From Parapristionchus giblindavisi (lineage: Eukaryota; Nematoda; Chromadorea; Rhabditida; Diplogasteridae), in NCBI GenBank assembly GCA_943737045.1, contig CALSFV010000262.1:226001-290000 (forward strand): a DNA stretch of 64,000 bases. The letters are read 5' to 3'. A program made the translations under genes and the position numbers. The notes beneath the pieces were generated by a model, which was not told the DNA's origin, did no database searches, and was given only the letters and a program-made list of their open reading frames with translations. Every line of letters begins with the position of its first letter. Within the stretch, counting starts at the first letter, position 1. Shown one piece after another: positions 52,281 to 64,000 of the stretch.

Positions 52281-55214
52281 TTGATTCCACAATGCCCAAA
52301 GTACAAAAGTAGCTTTCACTCTGATAAGACCAAAAGAATACCTGACATGAAAAATTTTCTGCTAGACCCAGCGTGTCATATACCAAACGAAAGAGCAAAA
52401 AATTCTGAGTATTTTGCACGTTCCTATGTTGAACAACGGCCACTTCAGCCGAATTAACAAAATTGAATTATTCATTTTTGGCAATAATGAATTCGTGACA
52501 TGTCAATGCTTTATCGAAACTTATCGTAGCATATACCACGTGAAAGAGCAAAAAATTCTGAATAATCTACACTTCAGTTCATGTCAAACTGTAATCTTGT
52601 GTTGATTCCACAATGCCCAAAGTACAAAAGTAGCTTTCACTCTGATAAGACCAAAACAATACCTGACATGAAAAATTTTCTGCTAGACCCAACGTGTCAT
52701 ATACCAAACGAAAGAGCAAAAAATTCTGAGTATTTTGTACGTTCCCATGTTGAACAACGGCCACTTCAGCCGAATTAACAAAATTGAATTATTCATTTTT
52801 GGCAATAATGAATTCGTGACATGTCAATGCTTTATCGAAACTTATCGTCGCATATACCACGTGAAAGAGCAAAAAATTCTGAATAATCTACACTTCAGTT
52901 CATGTCAAACTGTAATGTTGTGTTGATTCCACAATGCCCAAAGTACAAAAGTAGCTTTCACTCTGATAAGACCAAAAGAATACCTGACATGAAAAATTTT
53001 CTGCTAGACCCAGCGTGTCATATACCAAACGAATGAGCAAAAAATTCTGAATAATCTACACTTCAGTTCATGTCAAACTGTAATCTCGTGTTTTTTCCAC
53101 AATGCCCAAAGTACAAAAGTAGCTTTCACTCTGATAAGACCAAAAGAATACCTGACATGAAAAATTTTCTGCTAGACCCAGCGTGTCATATACCAAACGA
53201 AAGAGCAAAAAATTCTGAATAATCTACACTTCAGTTCATGTCAAACTGTAATCTTGTGTTGATTCCACAATGCCCAAAGTACAAAAGTAGCTTTCACTCT
53301 GATAAGACCAAAAGAATACCTGACATGAAAAATTTTCTGCTAGACCCAGCGTGTCATATACCAAACGAAAGAGCAAAAAATTCTGAGTATTTTGCACGTT
53401 CCTATGTTGAACAACGGCCACTTCAGCCGAATTAACAAAATTGAATTATTCATTTTTGGCAATAATGAATTCGTGACATGTCAATGCTTTATCGAAACTT
53501 ATCGTAGCATATACCACGTGAAAGAGCAAAAAATTCTGAATAATCTACACTTCAGTTCATGTCAAACTGTAATCTTGTGTTGATTCCACAATGCCCAAAG
53601 TACAAAAGTAGCTTTCACTCTGATAAGACCAAAACAATACCTGACATGAAAAATTTTCTGCTAGACCCAACGTGTCATATACCAAACGAAAGAGCAAAAA
53701 ATTCTGAGTATTTTGTACGTTCCCATGTTGAACAACGGCCACTTCAGCCGAATTAACAAAATTGAATTATTCATTTTTGGCAATAATGAATTCGTGACAT
53801 GTCAATGCTTTATCGAAACTTATCGTCGCATATACCACGTGAAAGAGCAAAAAATTCTGAATAATCTACACTTCAGTTCATGTCAAACTGTAATGTTGTG
53901 TTGATTCCACAATGCCCAAAGTACAAAAGTAGCTTTCACTCTGATAAGACCAAAAGAATACCTGACATGAAAAATTTTCTGCTAGACCCAGCGTGTCATA
54001 TACCAAACGAATGAGCAAAAAATTCTGAATAATCTACACTTCAGTTCATGTCAAACTGTAATCTCGTGTTTTTTCCACAATGCCCAAAGTACAAAAGTAG
54101 CTTTCACTCTGATAAGACCAAAAGAATACCTGACATGAAAAATTTTCTGCTAGACCCAGCGTGTCATATACCAAACGAAAGAGCAAAAAATTCTGAATAA
54201 TCTACACTTCAGTTCATGTCAAACTGTAATCTTGTGTTGATTCCACAATGCCCAAAGTACAAAAGTAGCTTTCACTCTGATAAGACCAAAAGAATACCTG
54301 ACATGAAAAATTTTCTGCTAGACCCAGCGTGTCATATACCAAACGAAAGAGCAAAAAATTCTGAGTATTTTGCACGTTCCTATGTTGAACAACGGCCACT
54401 TCAGCCGAATTAACAAAATTGAATTATTCATTTTTGGCAATAATGAATTCGTGACATGTCAATGCTTTATCGAAACTTATCGTAGCATATACCACGTGAA
54501 AGAGCAAAAAATTCTGAATAATCTACACTTCAGTTCATGTCAAACTGTAATCTTGTGTTGATTCCACAATGCCCAAAGTACAAAAGTAGCTTTCACTCTG
54601 ATAAGACCAAAACAATACCTGACATGAAAAATTTTCTGCTAGACCCAACGTGTCATATACCAAACGAAAGAGCAAAAAATTCTGAGTATTTTGTACGTTC
54701 CCATGTTGAACAACGGCCACTTCAGCCGAATTAACAAAATTGAATTATTCATTTTTGGCAATAATGAATTCGTGACATGTCAATGCTTTATCGAAACTTA
54801 TCGTCGCATATACCACGTGAAAGAGCAAAAAATTCTGAATAATCTACACTTCAGTTCATGTCAAACTGTAATCTTGTGTTGATTCCACAATGCCCAAAGT
54901 ACAAAAGTAGCTTTCACTCTGATAAGACCAAAAGAATACCTGACATGAAAAATTTTCTGCTAGACCCAGCGTGTCATATACCAAACGAATGAGCAAAAAA
55001 TTCTGAATAATCTACACTTCAGTTCATGTCAAACTGTAATCTCGTGTTTTTTCCACAATGCCCAAAGTACAAAAGTAGCTTTCACTCTGATAAGACCAAA
55101 AGAATACCTGACATGAAAAATTTTCTGCTAGACCCAGCGTGTCATATACCAAACGAAAGAGCAAAAAATTCTGAATAATCTACACTTCAGTTCATGTCAA
55201 ACTGTAATCTTGTG
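52281..55214 (+). repeat. Three copies of a 978-bp higher-order repeat (L-L-S-S)
   Basis: Blocks 52281-53258, 53259-54236 and 54237-55214 each contain two long then two short units (2 x 321 + 2 x 168 = 978). Shared rare markers at this spacing are cgttcctatg in the first long unit, tattttgtacg in the second, gaatgagc in the first short unit and ctcgtgttttttcc in the second. A gtaatgttgtg change occurs after copies 1 and 2 only (about 52915 and 53893). A fourth block starts at 55215 but lacks the cgttcctatg marker. Confidence 0.85.
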
Positions 55215-58200
55215 TTGATTCCACAATGCCCAAAGTACAAAAGTAGCTTTCACTCTGATAAGACCAAAAGAATACCTGACATGAAAAATTTTCTGCTAGA
55301 CCCAGCGTGTCATATACCAAACGAAAGAGCAAAAAATTCTGAGTATTTTGCACGTTCCCATGTTGAACAACGGCCACTTCAGCCGAATTAACAAAATTGA
55401 ATTATTCATTTTTGGCAATAATGAATTCGTGACATGTCAATGCTTTATCGAAACTTATCGTAGCATATACCACGTGAAAGAGCAAAAAATTCTGAATAAT
55501 CTACACTTCAGTTCATGTCAAACTGTAATCTTGTGTTGATTCCACAATGCCCAAAGTACAAAAGTAGCTTTCACTCTGATAAGACCAAAACAATACCTGA
55601 CATGAAAAATTTTCTGCTAGACCCAACGTGTCATATACCAAACGAAAGAGCAAAAAATTCTGAGTATTTTGTACGTTCCCATGTTGAACAACGGCCACTT
55701 CAGCCGAATTAACAAAATTGAATTATTCATTTTTGGCAATAATGAATTCGTGACATGTCAATGCTTTATCGAAACTTATCGTAGCATATACCACGTGAAA
55801 GAGCAAAAAATTCTGAATAATCTACACTTCAGTTCATGTCAAACTGTAATCTTGTGTTGATTCCACAATGCCCAAAGTACAAAAGTAGCTTTCACTCTGA
55901 TAAGACCAAAACAATACCTGACATGAAAAATTTTCTGCTAGACCCAACGTGTCATATACCAAACGAAAGAGCAAAAAATTCTGAGTATTTTGTACGTTCC
56001 CATGTTGAACAACGGCCACTTCAGCCGAATTAACAAAATTGAATTATTCATTTTTGGCAATAATGAATTCGTGACATGTCAATGCTTTATCGAAACTTAT
56101 CGTAGCATATACCACGTGAAAGAGCAAAAAATTCTGAATAATCTACACTTCAGTTCATGTCAAACTGTAATCTTGTGTTGATTCCACAATGCCCAAAGTA
56201 CAAAAGTAGCTTTCACTCTGATAAGACCAAAACAATACCTGTCATGAAAAATTTTCTGCTAGACCCAACGTGTCATATACCAAACGAAAGAGCAAAAAAT
56301 TCTGAGTATTTTGCACGTTCCCATGTTGAACAACGGCCACTTCAGCCGAATTAACAAAATTGAATTATTCATTTTTGGCAATAATGAATTCGTGACATGT
56401 CAATGCTTTATCGAAACTTATCGTAGCATATACCACGTGAAAGAGCAAAAAATTCTGAATAATCTACACTTCAGTTCATGTCAAACTGTAATCTTGTGTT
56501 GATTCCACAATGCCCAAAGTACAAAAGTAGCTTTCACTCTGATAAGACCAAAAGAATACCTGACATGAAAAATTTTCTGCTAGACCCAGCGTGTCATATA
56601 CCAAACGAAAGAGCAAAAAATTCTGAGTATTTTGCACGTTCCCATGTTGAACAACGGCCACTTCAGCCGAATTAACAAAATTGAATTATTCATTTTTGGC
56701 AATAATGAATTCGTGACATGTCAATGCTTTATCGAAACTTATCGTAGCATATACCACGTGAAAGAGCAAAAAATTCTGAATAATCTACACTTCAGTTCAT
56801 GTCAAACTGTAATCTTGTGTTGATTCCACAATGCCCAAAGTACAAAAGTAGCTTTCACTCTGATAAGACCAAAACAATACCTGACATGAAAAATTTTCTG
56901 CTAGACCCAACGTGTCATATACCAAACGAAAGAGCAAAAAATTCTGAGTATTTTGCACGTTCCCATGTTGAACAACGGCCACTTCAGCCGAATTAACAAA
57001 ATTGAATTATTCATTTTTGGCAATAATGAATTCGTGACATGTCAATGCTTTATCGAAACTTATCGTCGCATATACCACGTGAAAGAGCAAAAAATTCTGA
57101 ATAATCTACACTTCAGTTCATGTCAAACTGTAATCTTGTGTTGATTCCACAATGCCCAAAGTACAAAAGTAGCTTTCACTCTGATAAGACCAAAAGAATA
57201 CCTGACATGAAAAATTTTCTGCTAGACCCAGCGTGTCATATACCAAACGAATGAGCAAAAAATTCTGAATAATCTACACTTCAGTTCATGTCAAACTGTA
57301 ATCTCGTGTTTTTTCCACAATGCCCAAAGTACAAAAGTAGCTTTCACTCTGATAAGACCAAAAGAATACCTGACATGAAAAATTTTCTGCTAGACCCAGC
57401 GTGTCATATACCAAACGAAAGAGCAAAAAATTCTGAATAATCTACACTTCAGTTCATGTCAAACTGTAATCTTGTGTTGATTCCACAATGCCCAAAGTAC
57501 AAAAGTAGCTTTCACTCTGATAAGACCAAAAGAATACCTGACATGAAAAATTTTCTGCTAGACCCAGCGTGTCATATACCAAACGAAAGAGCAAAAAATT
57601 CTGAATAATCTACACTTCAGTTCATGTCAAACTGTAATCTCGTGTTTTTTCCACAATGCCCAAAGTACAAAAGTAGCTTTCACTCTGATAAGACCAAAAG
57701 AATACCTGACATGAAAAATTTTCTGCTAGACCCAACGTGTCATATACCAAACGAAAGAGCAAAAAATTCTGAGTATTTTGCACGTTCCCATGTTGAACAA
57801 CGGCCACTTCAGCCGAATTAACAAAATTGAATTATTCATTTTTGGCAATAATGAATTCGTGACATGTCAATGCTTTATCGAAACTTATCGTAGCATATAC
57901 CACGTGAAAGAGCAAAAAATTCTGAATAATCTACACTTCAGTTCATGTCAAACTGTAATCTTGTGTTGATTCCACAATGCCCAAAGTACAAAAGTAGCTT
58001 TCACTCTGATAAGACCAAAACAATACCTGACATGAAAAATTTTCTGCTAGACCCAACGTGTCATATACCAAACGAAAGAGCAAAAAATTCTGAGTATTTT
58101 GTACGTTCCCATGTTGAACAACGGCCACTTCAGCCGAATTAACAAAATTGAATTATTCATTTTTGGCAATAATGAATTCGTGACATGTCAATGCTTTATC

Positions 58201-58519
58201 GAAACTTATCGTAGCATATACCACGTGAAAGAGCAAAAAATTCTGAATAATCTACACTTCAGTTCATGTCAAACTGTAATCTTGTGTTGATTCCACAATG
58301 CCCAAAGTACAAAAGTAGCTTTCACTCTGATAAGACCAAAACAATACCTGACATGAAAAATTTTCTGCTAGACCCAACGTGTCATATACCAAACGAAAGA
58401 GCAAAAAATTCTGAGTATTTTGTACGTTCCCATGTTGAACAACGGCCACTTCAGCCGAATTAACAAAATTGAATTATTCATTTTTGTCAATAATGAATTC
58501 GTGACATGTCAATGCTTTA
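55215..58519 (+). repeat. Satellite with A-type long-unit runs
   Basis: Six long units in a row have landmarks at 55348-56953. A three-short-unit cluster at 57.2-57.6 kb carries the gaatgagc (57250) and ctcgtgttttttcc markers seen in the 978-bp repeats, and two more tattttgtacg long units follow. A private ttttgtcaataatg change sits near 58487. Only satellite is seen. Confidence 0.85.
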
Positions 58520-61150
58520 TCGAAACTTATCGTCGCATATACCACGTGAAAGAGCAAAAAATTCTGAACAATCTACACTTCAGTTCATGTCAAACTGTAA
58601 TCTTGTGTTGATTCCACAATGCCCAAAGTACAAAAGTAGCTTTCACTCTGATAAGACCAAAAGAATACCTGACATGAAAAATTTTCTGCTAGACCCAGCG
58701 TGTCATATACCAAACGAAAGAGCAAAAAATTCTGAATAATCTACACTTCAGTTCATGTCAAACTGTAATCTTGTGTTGATTCCACAATGCCCAAAGTACA
58801 AAAGTAGCTTTCACTCTGATAAGACCAAAAGAATACCTGACATGAAAAATTTTCTGCTAGACCCAGCGTGTCATATACCAAACGAAAGAGCAAAAAATTC
58901 TGAATAATCTACACTTCAGTTCATGTCAAACTGTAATCTCGTGTTTTTTCCACAATGCCCAAAGTACAAAAGTAGCTTTCACTCTGATAAGACCAAAAGA
59001 ATACCTGACATGAAAAATTTTCTGCTAGACCCAGCGTGTCATATACCAAACGAAAGAGCAAAAAATTCTGAATAATCTACACTTCAGTTCATGTCAAACT
59101 GTAATCTCGTGTTTTTTCCACAATGCCCAAAGTACAAAAGTAGCTTTCACTCTGATAAGACCAAAAGAATACCTGACATGAAAAATTTTCTGCTAGACCC
59201 AGCGTGTCATATACCAAACGAAAGAGCAAAAAATTCTGAGTATTTTGCACGTTCCCATGTTGAACAACGGCCACTTCAGCCGAATTAACAAAATTGAATT
59301 ATTCATTTTTGGCAATAATGAATTCGTGACATGTCAATGCTTTATCGAAACTTATCGTAGCATATACCACGTGAAAGAGCAAAAAATTATGAATAATCTA
59401 CACTTCAGTTCATGTCAAACTGTAATCTTGTGTTGATTCCACAATGCCCAAAGTACAAAAGTAGCTTTCACTCTGATAAGACCAAAAGAATACCTGACAT
59501 GAAAAATTTTCTGCTAGACCCAGCGTGTCATATACCAAACGAAAGAGCAAAAAATTCTGAATAATCTACACTTCAGTTCATGTCAAACTGTAATCTTGTG
59601 TTGATTCCACAATGCCCAAAGTACAAAAGTAGCTTTCACTCTGATAAGACCAAAACAATACCTGACATGAAAAATTTTCTACTAGACCCAGCGTGTCATA
59701 TACCAAACGAAAGAGCAAAAAACTCTGAGTATTTTGCACGTCCCCATGTTGAACAACGGCCACTTCAGCCGAATTAACAAAATTGAATTATTCATTTTTG
59801 GCAATAATGAATTCGTGACATGTCAATGCTTTATCGAAACTTATCGTCGCATATACCACGTGAAAGAGCAAAAAATTCTGAACAATCTACACTTCAGTTC
59901 ATGTCAAACTGTAATCTTGTGTTGATTCCACAATGCCCAAAGTACAAAAGTAGCTTTCACTCTGATAAGACCAAAAGAATACCTGACATGAAAAATTTTC
60001 TGCTAGACCCAGCGTGTCATATACCAAACGAAAGAGCAAAAAATTCTGAATAATCTACACTTCAGTTCATGTCAAACTGTAATCTTGTGTTGATTCCACA
60101 ATGCCCAAAGTACAAAAGTAGCTTTCACTCTGATAAGACCAAAAGAATACCTGACATGAAAAATTTTCTGCTAGACCCAGCGTGTCATATACCAAACGAA
60201 AGAGCAAAAAATTCTGAATAATCTACACTTCAGTTCATGTCAAACTGTAATCTCGTGTTTTTTCCACAATGCCCAAAGTACAAAAGTAGCTTTCACTCTG
60301 ATAAGACCAAAAGAATACCTGACATGAAAAATTTTCTGCTAGACCCAGCGTGTCATATACCAAACGAAAGAGCAAAAAATTCTGAATAATCTACACTTCA
60401 GTTCATGTCAAACTGTAATCTCGTGTTTTTTCCACAATGCCCAAAGTACAAAAGTAGCTTTCACTCTGATAAGACCAAAAGAATACCTGACATGAAAAAT
60501 TTTCTGCTAGACCCAGCGTGTCATATACCAAACGAAAGAGCAAAAAATTCTGAGTATTTTGCACGTTCCCATGTTGAACAACGGCCACTTCAGCCGAATT
60601 AACAAAATTGAATTATTCATTTTTGGCAATAATGAATTCGTGACATGTCAATGCTTTATCGAAACTTATCGTAGCATATACCACGTGAAAGAGCAAAAAA
60701 TTATGAATAATCTACACTTCAGTTCATGTCAAACTGTAATCTTGTGTTGATTCCACAATGCCCAAAGTACAAAAGTAGCTTTCACTCTGATAAGACCAAA
60801 AGAATACCTGACATGAAAAATTTTCTGCTAGACCCAGCGTGTCATATACCAAACGAAAGAGCAAAAAATTCTGAATAATCTACACTTCAGTTCATGTCAA
60901 ACTGTAATCTTGTGTTGATTCCACAATGCCCAAAGTACAAAAGTAGCTTTCACTCTGATAAGACCAAAACAATACCTGACATGAAAAATTTTCTACTAGA
61001 CCCAGCGTGTCATATACCAAACGAAAGAGCAAAAAACTCTGAGTATTTTGCACGTCCCCATGTTGAACAACGGCCACTTCAGCCGAATTAACAAAATTGA
61101 ATTATTCATTTTTGGCAATAATGAATTCGTGACATGTCAATGCTTTATCG
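58520..61150 (+). repeat. Two copies of a 1314-bp higher-order repeat
   Basis: Rare markers recur 1314 bp apart: ctgaacaatc (about 58565 and 59879), aaattatgaat (about 59387 and 60701) and a ttttctactag long unit with B-like cgtcccc but an A-type core (about 59677 and 60991). The period equals 2 x 321 + 4 x 168. The copies are richer in short units than the rest of the right domain, with runs of three. Block edges are approximate. Confidence 0.8.
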
Positions 61151-64000
61151 AAACTTATCGTAGCATATACCACGTGAAAGAGCAAAAAATTCTGAATAAT
61201 CTACACTTCAGTTCATGTCAAACTGTAATCTTGTGTTGATTCCACAATGCCCAAAGTACAAAAGTAGCTTTCACTCTGATAAGACCAAAACAATACCTGA
61301 CATGAAAAATTTTCTACTAGACCCAGCGTGTCATATACCAAACGAAAGAGCAAAAAACTCTGAGTATTTTGCACGTCCCCATGTTGAACAACGGCCACTT
61401 CAGCCGAATTAACAAAATTGAATTATTCATTTTTGGCAATAATGAATTCGTGACATGTCAATGCTTTATCGAAACTTATCGTAGCATATACCACGTGAAA
61501 GAGCAAAAAATTCTGAATAATCTACACTTCAGTTCATGTCAAACTGTAATCTTGTGTTGATTCCACAATGCCCAAAGTACAAAAGTAGCTTTCACTCTGA
61601 TAAGACCAAAAGAATACCTGACATGAAAAATTTTCTGCTAGACCCTGCGTGTCATATACCAAACGAAAGAGCAAAAAATTCTGAGTATTTTGCACGTTCC
61701 CATGTTGAACAACGGCCACTTCAGCCGAATTAACAAAATTGAATTATTCATTTTTGGCAATAATGAATTCGTGACATGTCAATGCTTTATCGAAACTTAT
61801 CGTAGCATATACCACGTGAAAGAGCAAAAAATTCTGAATAATCTACACTTCAGTTCATGTCAAACTGTAATCTTGTGTTGATTCCACAATGCCCAAAGTA
61901 CAAAAGTAGCTTTCACTCTGATAAGACCAAAACAATACCTGACATGAAAAATTTTCTGCTAGACCCAACGTGTCATATACCAAACGAAAGAGCAAAAAAT
62001 TCTGAGTATTTTGCACGTTCCCATGTTGAACAACGGCCACTTCAGCCGAATTAACAAAATTGAATTATTCATTTTTGGCAATAATGAATTCGTGACATGT
62101 CAATGCTTTATCGAAACTTATCGTAGCATATACCACGTGAAAGAGCAAAAAATTCTGAATAATCTACACTTCAGTTCATGTCAAACTGTAATCTTGTGTT
62201 GATTCCACAATGCCCAAAGTACAAAAGTAGCTTTCACTCTGATAAGACCAAAACAATACCTGACATGAAAAATTTTCTGCTAGACCCAACGTGTCATATA
62301 CCAAACGAAAGAGCAAAAAATTCTGAGTATTTTGTACGTTCCCATGTTGAACAACGGCCACTTCAGCCGAATTAACAAAATTGAATTATTCATTTTTGGC
62401 AATAATGAATTCGTGACATGTCAATGCTTTATCGAAACTTATCGTAGCATATACCACGTGAAAGAGCAAAAAATTCTGAATAATCTACACTTCAGTTCAT
62501 GTCAAACTGTAATCTTGTGTTGATTCCACAATGCCCAAAGTACAAAAGTAGCTTTCACTCTGATAAGACCAAAAGAATACCTGACATGAAAAATTTTCTG
62601 CTAGACCCTGCGTGTCATATACCAAACGAAAGAGCAAAAAATTCTGAGTATTTTGCACGTTCCCATGTTGAACAACGGCCACTTCAGCCGAATTAACAAA
62701 ATTGAATTATTCATTTTTGGCAATAATGAATTCGTGACATGTCAATGCTTTATCGAAACTTATCGTAGCATATACCACGTGAAAGAGCAAAAAATTCTGA
62801 ATAATCTACACTTCAGTTCATGTCAAACTGTAATCTTGTGTTGATTCCACAATGCCCAAAGTACAAAAGTAGCTTTCACTCTGATAAGACCAAAACAATA
62901 CCTGACATGAAAAATTTTCTGCTAGACCCAACGTGTCATATACCAAACGAAAGAGCAAAAAATTCTGAGTATTTTGCACGTTCCCATGTTGAACAACGGC
63001 CACTTCAGCCGAATTAACAAAATTGAATTATTCATTTTTGGCAATAATGAATTCGTGACATGTCAATGCTTTATCGAAACTTATCGTAGCATATACCACG
63101 TGAAAGAGCAAAAAATTCTGAATAATCTACACTTCAGTTCATGTCAAACTGTAATCTTGTGTTGATTCCACAATGCCCAAAGTACAAAAGTAGCTTTCAC
63201 TCTGATAAGACCAAAAGAATACCTGACATGAAAAATTTTCTGCTAGACCCAGCGTGTCATATACCAAACGAAAGAGCAAAAAATTCTGAATAATCTACAC
63301 TTCAGTTCATGTCAAACTGTAATCTTGTGTTGATTCCACAATGCCCAAAGTACAAAAGTAGCTTTCACTCTGATAAGACCAAAACTATACCTGACATGAA
63401 AAATTTTCTACTAGACCCAGCGTGTCATATACCAAACGAAAGAGCAAAAAACTCTGAGTATTTTGCACGTCCCCATGTTGAACAACGGCCACTTCAGCCG
63501 AATTAACATAATTGCCCTATGCATTTTTGCCATTAAAGAATTCGTGACATGTCAATGCTTTATCGAAACTTATCGTCGCATATACCACGTGAAAGAGTAA
63601 AAAATTCTGAATAATCTACACTTCAGTTCATGTCAAACTGTAATCTTGTGTTGATTCCACAATGCCCAAAGTACAAAAGTAGCTTTCACTCTGATAAGAC
63701 CAAAAGAATACCTGACATGAAAAATTTTCTGCTAGACCCAGCGTGTCATATACCAAACGAAAGAGCAAAAAATTCTGAATAATCTACACTTCAGTTCATG
63801 TCAAACTGTAATCTTGTGTTGATTCCACAATGCCCAAAGTACAAAAGTAGCTTTCACTCTGATAAGACCAAAAGAATACCTGACATGAAAAATTTTCTGC
63901 TAGACCCTGCGTGTCATATACCAAACGAAAGAGCAAAAAATTCTGAGTATTTTGCACGTTCCCATGTTGAACAACGGCCACTTCAGCCGAATTAACAAAA
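61151..64000 (+). repeat. Satellite to the right window edge, including a 963-bp repeat
   Basis: Six or seven long units in a row include a 963-bp (3 x 321) repeat marked by gaccctgcg at about 61643 and 62606; the same marker recurs at about 63904. Near 63.3-63.6 kb there is one true B-type long unit with aaaactatacc (63383) and gaaagagtaaaa (63593). The array is cut off inside a long unit at 64000. Confidence 0.85.

Larger units (their letters stand above)
1..64000. repeat. Satellite DNA array of 321-bp and 168-bp units
   Basis: One head-to-tail array in a single orientation fills the window and continues past both ends. Unit starts, taken at the motif gattccacaatg, recur at 321 or 168 bp. 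Using the beta landmark (cgttcccatgttgaac or its variants), successive spacings are 321, 489, 657 or 825 bp, meaning 0, 1, 2 or 3 short units between long ones. My count is about 149 long and 92 short units; with the two insertions (net 112 and 595 bp), one extra 154-bp beta and a net -5 bp of small indels this sums to the observed length. Units differ by only a few substitutions, so the array is strongly homogenised. I see no gene anywhere in it. The family is not one I recognise by name. Confidence 0.98.

Noticed and set aside
1..64000. CRISPR array
   Set aside because: Regular spacing of the 20-bp box might suggest one, but the intervening sequence is itself repetitive, not unique spacers, and the units are far longer than CRISPR units.
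1..64000. Possible assembly-generated duplication of the blocks
   Set aside because: Each block pair carries private differences as well as shared rare markers, which favours real copies. Read depth cannot be examined here, so this remains a caution rather than a finding.

Overview
The whole 64-kb window is one continuous tandem-repeat (satellite DNA) array interrupted by two small insertions. I find no protein-coding gene, tRNA, rRNA, CRISPR array or bacterial operon structure. A homogenised AT-rich satellite of this length, with near-nucleosomal monomers and two non-autonomous DNA-transposon-like insertions, points to a eukaryotic nuclear genome, most likely pericentromeric, centromeric, subtelomeric or other heterochromatin. 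The species cannot be named from the sequence. An invertebrate animal is only a guess from the style of the two insertions.

Basic architecture. Two unit lengths alternate in one orientation: a long unit L of 321 bp and a short unit S of 168 bp. L is a dimer of two related monomers. Monomer alpha is 168 bp, and monomer beta is 153 bp, embedded in alpha at a shared 20-bp box. S is alpha alone. I count about 149 L units, 92 S units and one extra beta. With the two insertions and a handful of 1-2 bp indels, these numbers account for the full length (149 intervals between beta landmarks sum exactly). Beta occurs in two subfamilies, A and B, which differ at 8 positions clustered in 29 bp.

Layout. 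1-33.5 kb (left domain): A and B betas intermingle, L-L-S and L-S patterns dominate, and several local duplications are seen (periods 1789, 2598, 979, 1131 and 1787 bp, then a run of L-S dimers of 489 bp). 33.47-33.94 kb: a unique alpha-beta-beta unit of 475 bp, the reciprocal of the deletion that would turn L into S. 34.37-34.48 kb: a 109-bp near-perfect hairpin element inside an S unit. 37.68-38.27 kb: a 592-bp non-autonomous DNA transposon with 28-bp terminal inverted repeats and a CTG target duplication, also inside an S unit. 33.9-64 kb (right domain): almost all betas are type A, long runs of L occur (up to nine in a row), and there is a different set of higher-order repeats (3225/3865 bp with nested 810 bp; 978 bp x3; 1314 bp x2).

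The array has evolved by repeated unequal exchange: every duplication period I measured equals 321m + 168n, plus or minus a few bases. The short open frames of 61-65 codons that recur in each unit are by-products of the repeat and are not annotated as genes.
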